Part shown: positions 26,934 through 32,385 of the stretch, piece by piece
Position numbering within the stretch: position 1 is the stretch's first letter
Layout of the letters: every line of letters starts with the position of its first letter
NCBI GenBank assembly: GCA_030950925.1
Contig: JAUZQO010000033.1
Span: 1-32,385 of the forward strand
Length of the DNA: 32,385 nt
Source of the DNA: Mariprofundaceae bacterium
GTDB taxonomy: Bacteria > Pseudomonadota > Zetaproteobacteria > Mariprofundales > Mariprofundaceae
Direction: 5' to 3'
Notes under the pieces: generated by a model
Told to the model about the DNA's origin: nothing
What the model saw: only the letters and a program-made list of their open reading frames with translations
Databases searched by the model: none
Translations under genes and position numbers: made by a program

Positions 26934-28967
26934 TTAAAGCCGATAACCGAGGGTTAGTAAAATATTTCGACCCAGCTGTGGGTAAGGGATCCGAGTTGTA
27001 CCACCGCGCCAATCTCGTTTGTTTAAGAGGTTATGCAGCGATAACTGTGCCTGCATACCATCGAGTACATCATCAGCATTTAATGTCATATTCACCAAAG
27101 CCGCCGCAGGAATGGCATTTGATGGATTCGATTGAGCAGCCGTTGCTCCCACAATCGGCGATGCAATATTGCTATGCCAATTCATATACACACTACCCGA
27201 TAAAGCTGAGGCAGACTTCCAAGTGACACCCGCAGTCACAGCGTCACGTGGTATATTCGCCAGTTTTCCTAAAGCCATCAATTTCGCATCGGTTCCACTA
27301 CTCACTGGTATGGTCAACGCATGATTGGCAAATATTTCCATTGATTTGGTCACTTTAATCTTGATTTCCGTTTCAATACCTTGGGTGATTAAACCACCGA
27401 TATTTTGATAACTTGTTGCTCCGACAGGGCGTGTAATTAAATTTTTAATGCGGTTGTGAAACATGGTCATACGCAACCATGTCTTGTTTAGGAATGTGTT
27501 TTCCACACTGATTTGAACATTTTCCAACTTTTCAGGGGTTAAACCCGTGGGTGAGCCATAACCCAAGCCCTTATTTTTAGTGCGATAAAAATAACTGGGG
27601 GCTTGAAAAGCGCGCCCATAAATTGCTTTCATATATAACTCATCAAAAGGGTTGTAAACCAACGCCAAACGTGGGTTTAATGCATGACCAAAGGATTGAT
27701 AATAATCCCAACGTATACCTGCATTGACAATCAGATGCGGTGTGATGTGATATTTTTCTTGTGCATACAGCGCGCCATTCCATTCAGACACTTGGGCTAA
27801 ATTTGGAAATGCCACCATCGTTGAGTTATTAGCAAAACTGGTTTTAATGGATGAATTCAATAACCAAAAGTTTTCCAGTTGCGTGCCAAGGATCAATTCA
27901 CCGCCATCATGGGCTATTACAGCACTATATTCGATGCCTGCTCTCGCCGATTCGATGCGTAAATCAAATGCTTTTCCCAATGGTCGGGCATCACGTGCTG
28001 TTTGGACATATTGGGGTGTACGTAAAAATGAACGATCAGCATAATGGCGCAGTGTGAAATGAATATCATGCCACTGCGGCAACAGTTGAACATCCAAATG
28101 TTGCGTTTCAAACACTTGAATCGGTTTCACCAATGTATCGGCATGGGTCAGTAATGCACCATTATTGGAGCGAGGTGTGTTGTAAGCAGCTCGTCTGGCA
28201 GAAAAAGCGATCAATGAGGTTTTACGCTTATATTTCATGCCTACATCAAAATTAAACGGGCGACTTGCGATTTTCTGACTGCCTGCTACTGGGTTAGCAG
28301 CCATATCCTGATTTGCAGGCAAGTTGACAATTTCACCACTAGCATGGCGTACACTGGCGAAAAGTAATAACTGCCTATCTTGGTTGAATTTTTCATTGAT
28401 AACAAAATCAGCACCAATCTCGCCAAAATTACCCATTACAACGGATGCCTGAGAAGGTGCATTCGCATCCAGAGTAATGATATTGATGACACCCAAAAAT
28501 GCAGCATTGCCATATAAACTTGCACCGGGCCCACGTAAGACTTCAATACGCTTGATACTGGTTAAAGAAATCGCATTGGCGGGCATAATTTCTTCAAACA
28601 TGGGTTCATTCAAACGATGACCATCGCGCAGCAATAAAAACTTATGCGTGGTTGTTGCAAACACGCCACGACCAGCCACGACTTTTTCATTGGTGTCTTG
28701 AATTTCGGTAAAGCCGGGAATTGTCACCAAAACATCCATCAAATTGCGCGCACCCAGCGTGCGAATTTGACGCGCAGTAATAATATTCACCACCGCAGGT
28801 GCTTCAGAAATAGTTTCTTTGATGCGTGAAGCAGATTTCACATAAAGCTCATCGGCATCAAAAAACAATGATAAATCTTCTTGTTCTGAAAATATGTCAA
28901 TATTGTCTGCTTGTGCCATACTTAATTTTAGCAAAAAGAATACCAAGAATACCAAGAATAGATGCAT
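26934..28967 (-). CDS. TonB-dependent outer-membrane receptor
   Basis: The 677-aa protein has a signal peptide (MHLFLVFLVFFLLKLSMAQAD), a plug domain (about 48-165) with EAPAVVNIITARQIRTLGARNLMDVLVTIPGFTE and IKRIEVLRGPGASLYGNAAFLGVINIIT, and a beta-barrel ending in LGRNILLTLGYRL with a C-terminal aromatic-rich strand. Such receptors import scarce ligands such as metal complexes, cobalamin or other cofactors by TonB energy; the barrel does not tell which. It is the first gene of the leftward run, with a good GGAGG-type ribosome site just before its ATG, and repeats lie upstream. Confidence 0.93.
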   Translation of the reverse strand: MHLFLVFLVFFLLKLSMAQADNIDIFSEQEDLSLFFDADELYVKSASRIKETISEAPAVVNIITARQIRTLGARNLMDVLVTIPGFTEIQDTNEKVVAGRGVFATTTHKFLLLRDGHRLNEPMFEEIMPANAISLTSIKRIEVLRGPGASLYGNAAFLGVINIITLDANAPSQASVVMGNFGEIGADFVINEKFNQDRQLLLFASVRHASGEIVNLPANQDMAANPVAGSQKIASRPFNFDVGMKYKRKTSLIAFSARRAAYNTPRSNNGALLTHADTLVKPIQVFETQHLDVQLLPQWHDIHFTLRHYADRSFLRTPQYVQTARDARPLGKAFDLRIESARAGIEYSAVIAHDGGELILGTQLENFWLLNSSIKTSFANNSTMVAFPNLAQVSEWNGALYAQEKYHITPHLIVNAGIRWDYYQSFGHALNPRLALVYNPFDELYMKAIYGRAFQAPSYFYRTKNKGLGYGSPTGLTPEKLENVQISVENTFLNKTWLRMTMFHNRIKNLITRPVGATSYQNIGGLITQGIETEIKIKVTKSMEIFANHALTIPVSSGTDAKLMALGKLANIPRDAVTAGVTWKSASALSGSVYMNWHSNIASPIVGATAAQSNPSNAIPAAALVNMTLNADDVLDGMQAQLSLHNLLNKRDWRGGTTRIPYPQLGRNILLTLGYRL

Positions 28968-28997
28968 CTTCTTTCCCTCCCCCTCATACGTTTTTTC

Positions 28998-29006
28998 AAT
29001 ATATCA
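28998..29006 (-). promoter_or_regulatory. Candidate extended -10 for the TonB-kinase-sbcDC-recCBD run
   Basis: On the minus strand TGATATATT matches an extended -10 (TGnTATAnT) about 31 bp before the receptor ATG. No convincing -35 hexamer is seen upstream, where the repeat begins. This is a candidate by pattern only. Confidence 0.25.
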
Positions 29007-29033
29007 CGATTCGTATAAAACTACCCCTGAGTT

Positions 29034-29170
29034 CGTCATTCTCGAAATCTTTTATAGGGAATCTATGTGCTCCAACAGACTCCCGAGACAACCCCCGACA
29101 CAAACATTCGGGGGTGACGTACGCGGGGTGACGATTCAGATGATGATCTAAAGGTCAGTTCCATATTTAA
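29034..29170 (+). repeat. Double-hairpin repeat between the TonB receptor and the FetB-like gene
   Basis: The 250-bp gap holds one repeat: a weak first hairpin (CGTCATTCTCGAAATC...GGGAATC), a strong second hairpin ACCCCCGA/TCGGGGGT around CACAAACAT, then GTGACGATTCAGATGATGATC and the terminal-like CCATATTTAAA. The 49-bp block at 29088-29136 recurs inverted and identical at 31853-31901. Confidence 0.75.
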
Positions 29171-29217
29171 AATATGCGTTCAGCCTGTGTTCATCGGCAT
29201 GTATAATCTCATTTGGG

Positions 29218-29889
29218 TTATTTTACAAGCTTCTTTTGCCAATGGTTTATCAATAAAAAAGTCACCATGCAAGCGGTAAAACTCGAGGCGATTATCATAT
29301 AAAGAACGGTCAATTGTGCAGCAGCAGCCTGCATAGGTGGGCTGCCTGCCAAGACCATGCCAACGAAAACGCCAGGCATATGCACCAAACCGACGACTTT
29401 TAACGTATCAATAGTTGGAATCAAAGCAATACGCATACCATCGCCAGCATGACCACCTTGTTTGATACGTTCAAACATCATGGAAACAGTGTTCATACCA
29501 TTGGCAGCGACCATACTCGCCAATGGAATCAGTGCGCGGCTGTCGCTATCAATCGCTCCTGTCCAAGCGAGCCAAGGTAAACTCACGGCGCAGCCACATA
29601 TAAGACCGATGGATGTGGCCAGCCATGCTTGTTTGGGTTGGGTGTGGTGGGAGGCACTGGTTTGCGCTGCCAAAAGACAAAAAGCCACAATGATGGTGAT
29701 TTGCAGCCAAACAGCGGTAATATCAAATATCCAGTGCAAGATAAAAGCCAATAATAGTAATTGAATCGGTCCACGGATGGAAGCCATGAGCATCGCACGC
29801 GATAGTCCTAAATCTTGTTGGTGGGCGATATAGGCAGAGCCCGCCAATAAAAGCCAAGCGGCCATAAGTCCGATGATGGTATCTGTCAT
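29218..29889 (-). CDS. fetB: FetB/YbbM family (UPF0014) ABC transporter permease
   Basis: FetB with the ATPase FetA forms a putative iron exporter in E. coli. This 223-aa inner-membrane protein has about six or seven helices and the family hallmarks SIRGPIQLLLLAFIL (about 38-52), ALIPLASMVAANGMNTVSMMFERI, and IPTIDTLKVVGLVHMPGVFVGMVLAGSPPMQAAAAQ. Length is close to the usual 250-260, slightly short. No fetA lies in the window, so the ATPase must be elsewhere or absent. It is divergent from ampD; fewer than 40 bp separate the two starts, so their promoters must overlap each other's coding regions. Confidence 0.87.
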   Translation of the reverse strand: MTDTIIGLMAAWLLLAGSAYIAHQQDLGLSRAMLMASIRGPIQLLLLAFILHWIFDITAVWLQITIIVAFCLLAAQTSASHHTQPKQAWLATSIGLICGCAVSLPWLAWTGAIDSDSRALIPLASMVAANGMNTVSMMFERIKQGGHAGDGMRIALIPTIDTLKVVGLVHMPGVFVGMVLAGSPPMQAAAAQLTVLYMIIASSFTACMVTFLLINHWQKKLVK

Positions 29890-29920
29890 CTGTGGGTTCC
29901 TCTTTTGGGTGACAACTCTT

Positions 29921-30487
29921 GTGATTTGTGGGCATCATTGCCAGATGCGCTTTATGCCTTCCCCCCACTACAACGAACGCCCCAATGATATGAGCATTGA
30001 TATGATTGTATTGCATGCGATCAGTTTGCCTGCGGGTGAATTTGAAATGAAGCATATAGAACAACTTTTCCTTGGTTCTTTGGATATGGCTGCACACCCA
30101 TCCTTTCATGATTTGCAAGGCATGAATGTGTCAGCGCACTTTGTGGTTGATCGTCAGGGTGATGTGACTCAATTTGTTGCTTGTGATAAGCGAGCTTGGC
30201 ATGCAGGATCATCAAGTTGGCAGGGGCGCGAGAATTGTAACGATTATGCGATGGGTATTGAAATAATTGGCGATGAGTTACGACCATTCACTGTCAATCA
30301 ATACAAGGAAACGGCGCGTTTATGTCGAGCATTGATGTTGCGTTACCCCGATATAACCATAGAGCGCATGGTGGGGCATCAAGATATTGCGCCAACGCGA
30401 AAATGGGATCCTGGAAAACAATGGGATTGGCAACATTTTCATCGTTCCTTGGCACATATTCGCAATATAAAACTTGAGGTGAAATAA
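29921..30487 (+). CDS. ampD: 1,6-anhydro-N-acetylmuramyl-L-alanine amidase (AmpD)
   Basis: AmpD is the cytoplasmic zinc amidase that cuts the peptide from anhydro-muropeptides during wall recycling and so lowers the AmpR-activating signal. Family matches include PSPHYNERP, IVLHAISLPAGEF, HPSFHDLQGMNVSAHFVVDRQGDVTQFV, DKRAWHAGSSSWQGRENCNDYAMGIEIIG, and GHQDIAPTRKWDPG. The zinc ligands are expected to be the His of VLHAIS and the His and Asp of GHQDIAPTRKWDPG. GTG 29921 gives 188 aa (E. coli 183) with GGGTGA 8 bases upstream. ATG 29945 is possible too. ATG 29873 would add a hydrophobic leader overlapping fetB and is disfavoured. The next gene starts 1 bp after the stop. Confidence 0.93.
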   Translation: MICGHHCQMRFMPSPHYNERPNDMSIDMIVLHAISLPAGEFEMKHIEQLFLGSLDMAAHPSFHDLQGMNVSAHFVVDRQGDVTQFVACDKRAWHAGSSSWQGRENCNDYAMGIEIIGDELRPFTVNQYKETARLCRALMLRYPDITIERMVGHQDIAPTRKWDPGKQWDWQHFHRSLAHIRNIKLEVK

Positions 30488-30488
30488 T

Positions 30489-31295
30489 ATGGAACATGAG
30501 TCCACAATGCGTTTGGCGGTATTTTTTGGTATTTTCCTATGCATGATGGTGCTTGAAGCCCTGATGTTTAAGAAAAAACTACGCTTTGGACGAAGCCGTT
30601 GGTCTGCCAACCTTGGCTTGGTGGTGTTGAATACAGTGCTTGTTCGGGTTTTATTCCCTGTGGGTGCGGTGGGTGCAGCATTATGGGCGCAACATCATCA
30701 TGTCGGTTTGTTGCCCATGCTGAAGCTCGATGATATTTGGACGGTGCTGTTGGCAGTGGTGATATTGGATGGGGTGATTTATGGACAACATCTGTTGTTT
30801 CACCGTGTGACTTGGCTTTGGCGTTTGCACCAAGTTCACCATGCAGATCGTGATATTGATGTGACCACAGGTTTACGCTTTCACCCGATTGAAATCATTC
30901 TTTCCATGCTTATTAAAATATCAGTGGTGGTGGCATTGGGTGCGCCTGTCATGGCGGTCATTATTTTTGAAATGATTTTGAATGGTATGGCCATGTTTAA
31001 TCATGCGAATGTAAAACTACCCAAACCTTTGGATGCCTTATTACGACTTGTGTTTATTACACCCGACGTGCATCGTATTCACCATTCGGTGTTGGTGCAT
31101 GAAACCAATAGCAACTATGGTTTTAACTTTTCATGGTGGGATCGCTGCTTTAAGACATACCGCGCCCAACCCGACATGGGGCATGATGCTATGACCATTG
31201 GCTTGCCTGAATATCAACAGCAACCCACGCATGATTTGTTTTGGATGTTGCGCTTACCTTTTAATAAACGCAGATCGAAACATGAAGGTGTATGA
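30489..31295 (+). CDS. Sterol desaturase / fatty-acid hydroxylase family membrane di-iron protein
   Basis: This is a 268-aa integral-membrane protein with the histidine boxes that bind two irons in this superfamily: HLLFH (101-105), HQVHH (114-118), FHPIE (His132), NHAN (His172), and HRIHH (195-199). Four or so helices separate them. Bacterial members hydroxylate or desaturate lipids, including sterol-like and ornithine lipids; the substrate cannot be told. GAGGTG precedes the ATG, and the start lies 1 bp after ampD, so the two are cotranscribed. Confidence 0.9.
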   Translation: MEHESTMRLAVFFGIFLCMMVLEALMFKKKLRFGRSRWSANLGLVVLNTVLVRVLFPVGAVGAALWAQHHHVGLLPMLKLDDIWTVLLAVVILDGVIYGQHLLFHRVTWLWRLHQVHHADRDIDVTTGLRFHPIEIILSMLIKISVVVALGAPVMAVIIFEMILNGMAMFNHANVKLPKPLDALLRLVFITPDVHRIHHSVLVHETNSNYGFNFSWWDRCFKTYRAQPDMGHDAMTIGLPEYQQQPTHDLFWMLRLPFNKRRSKHEGV

Positions 31296-31365
31296 TTGCC
31301 CTGATATTGGCGAAGGTTTTTTTGTAGCGGCTTTATTTTATGATATGTCGGCTAAGGAGTTCGAT

Positions 31366-31779
31366 ATGAATCAAAACAAGACAATCCATAAAATGGTCAA
31401 ATATTCAGCAGCAGCAGCGATGATGTTGGGAGCCACGTCAGTATTTGCTGGCGGTGTGAGCTTTGTTGAACCCCAAAATGGTGCAAAAGTTGGGCAAGAT
31501 GTCCATGTTGTGATGGCAGTGGAAGGTATGAGGGTTCACAAAGCGGGTGATGTCATCAAAGAAACGGGGCATCACCATTTGGTGATTGATGGTGGTTTTG
31601 TCCCCAAAGGTGATGTGGTGGCTAAAGATGAAACACACAAACATTTTGGTAAAGGGCAAACGGAAACAACACTACATTTAACACCAGGTGAGCATACCTT
31701 GACCTTGCAGTTTGCTGATGGTCATCATCAATCTTATGGCAAAACTATGAGCCAGACCATTCATATCTTTGTGAAGTAA
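31366..31779 (+). CDS. Small secreted DUF4399-type protein
   Basis: The 137-aa product starts at ATG 31366, with AAGGAG 6 bases upstream. It has a signal peptide (MNQNKTIHKMVKYSAAAAMMLGATSVFAGG, cut after AFA) and a periplasmic domain with GVSFVEPQNGAKVGQDVHVVMAVEGM, HHHLVIDG, TLHLTPGEHTLTLQFADGHHQSYG, matching the DUF4399 pattern. The longer open frame back to 31198 overlaps the hydroxylase and is not favoured. The many histidines (GHHHL, THKHFG, DGHHQS) suggest metal contact, but the family's role is not established. Confidence 0.85.
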   Translation: MNQNKTIHKMVKYSAAAAMMLGATSVFAGGVSFVEPQNGAKVGQDVHVVMAVEGMRVHKAGDVIKETGHHHLVIDGGFVPKGDVVAKDETHKHFGKGQTETTLHLTPGEHTLTLQFADGHHQSYGKTMSQTIHIFVK

Positions 31780-31810
31780 TATTTTTTATGTGTGCTTTTT
31801 CTGATGGGTA

Positions 31811-31910
31811 TAGCGTGGTTTAAGTATGGAACTACCGCTTTGATCATCATCCAATCGTCACCCCGCGTACGTCACCCCCGAATGTTTGTGTCGGGGGTTG
31901 TATCGAGGGG
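31811..31910 (-). repeat. Double-hairpin repeat, inverted relative to 29034-29170
   Basis: A terminal repeat TAGCGTGGTTTAAGTATGG starts at 31811 after a TA (31809-31810). It is followed by the strong hairpin ACCCCCGA/TCGGGGGT (read on the minus strand) and then CCTCGA. The left half of the element is missing. 31853-31901 is the exact inverse of 29088-29136. It fills the gap between the DUF4399 gene and the kinase-like fragment. Confidence 0.75.
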
Positions 31911-31915
31911 TCTTA

Positions 31916-32263
31916 TCATGTTGTCTGCATGTTCTGAAGGGTGGGGTGTATTTGATTAAAGAGCGGGCGTTGCTTGGTATCGGGATGGCAGCAGTCTTTT
32001 TGAAGCTGTTCAAGCTGTTGGACTTGTGTCGCCGATACCATGCGGTGCTCAGCATCAAGGCGGGATAAAAGCTCCTCCAGTAAACAAGCAAAAGCACGCA
32101 CTTCCAAGCGTTCTATGGCTTGAGCCTCTGTTGTACTTTGAGATAAGTAAGGGCTGGCAGCACCAAAATCACCCAATAAACAATGGGCATCGTTATTCCA
32201 TAAGATATTGTGGGCGTATAAATCGCCGTGCATCCAGCCTTGGGCATTTGACATCCTCCCCAT
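31916..32263 (-). pseudogene. C-terminal fragment of a protein-kinase-like protein, cut by an IS
   Basis: The 115-codon frame has a kinase catalytic loop HGDLYAHNIL and, 15 residues on, the metal loop GDFGAA, followed by a helical C-lobe (FACLLEELLSRLDAEH) and a Pro-rich region DTKQRPLFNQIHPTL. The N-lobe with the nucleotide loop and Lys is missing. The first five codons (MGRMS) are the inverted right end of the tnpB element, so the insertion removed the front of the gene. It is probably not active. Related full-length kinases with this HGDLYAHN...DFGAA pattern occur in other proteobacteria. The stop lies 5 bp after the repeat. Confidence 0.75.
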
Positions 32264-32278
32264 GAATAAATTCAGGGG
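32248..32278 (-). mobile_element. Right end of IS605-group element, copy 3 (inverted)
   Basis: On the minus strand this is the same CCCC-TGAAT/ATTCA-T-GGGG stem-loop followed by GAGGATGTCAA as at 111-141. After the shared bases the sequence becomes the kinase-like gene. The RNA guide, if made, would match that gene. Confidence 0.75.
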
Positions 32279-32284
32279 ATTCGA

Positions 32285-32385
32285 TTAGCATGATGCTAAT
32301 GCAGGTTCCTGCTTCATTGTGGTTGCTATTGCATCCACTCCACAGGCTGAAACGGCAATGTCCTGCCGCCATGATTCTAAAATGT
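32285..32385 (-). pseudogene. tnpB: 3' end of IS605-group tnpB, cut by the window edge
   Basis: This is the exact inverse of the tnpB tail at 4-104, ending in the same ASC codons and TAA. Identity extends over the whole overlap with the left end of the window, so it is the same element copy type. Only the tail is present. Confidence 0.8.

Noticed and set aside
29873-29920. Longer AmpD start at ATG 29873 giving a hydrophobic leader
   Set aside because: AmpD is cytoplasmic; the leader is the antisense of the fetB start and the length would exceed the family's.

Overview
The window is 32,385 bp of moderately AT-rich Gram-negative DNA. A full recC-recB-recD set, sbcDC, an RseC-type protein, AmpD, purT and a TonB-dependent outer-membrane receptor point to a proteobacterium, gamma- or zeta-like. 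No rRNA, tRNA or CRISPR array was seen, and the species cannot be fixed from this sequence. Both ends stop inside the same tnpB 3' end, in opposite orientation and identical over about 137 bp. The window is therefore probably a whole contig cut at transposon copies.

Layout, left to right. (1) A tnpB tail, then purT and a TauE/SafE-family permease. (2) A urea-type solute-binding protein gene overlapping a large hybrid sensor histidine kinase. (3) About 3.5 kb of accessory DNA: two inverted, almost identical 125-bp miniature elements, a 66-bp tandem duplication, a tnpB-only IS605-group element with a frameshifted tnpB, an rseC-like gene whose last codons come from that element, and a coiled-coil, tail-anchored gene broken by a frameshift and by one of the miniature elements. 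(4) An 18.7-kb leftward run of eight tightly packed genes: TonB receptor, solute-binding protein, hybrid kinase, sbcD, sbcC, recC, recB, recD. (5) A FetB-type permease facing away from ampD, a fatty-acid hydroxylase family gene and a small secreted DUF4399-type protein, with related repeats on both sides. (6) The C-terminal part of a protein-kinase-like gene, cut by the third tnpB element.

How the parts connect. The two hybrid kinases are clear paralogues in their catalytic and receiver halves, and each directly follows, with overlap, a gene for a different type of periplasmic binding protein that has no permease beside it. This suggests binding-protein-triggered signalling. The second such cassette is physically joined to the double-strand-break processing genes SbcCD and RecBCD. 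The miniature elements have terminal inverted repeats beginning TAGT, TA target duplications and two internal hairpins whose loops are complementary to each other. Removing one element in silico restores the reading frame of the gene it interrupts, so their mobility can be read directly from the sequence.
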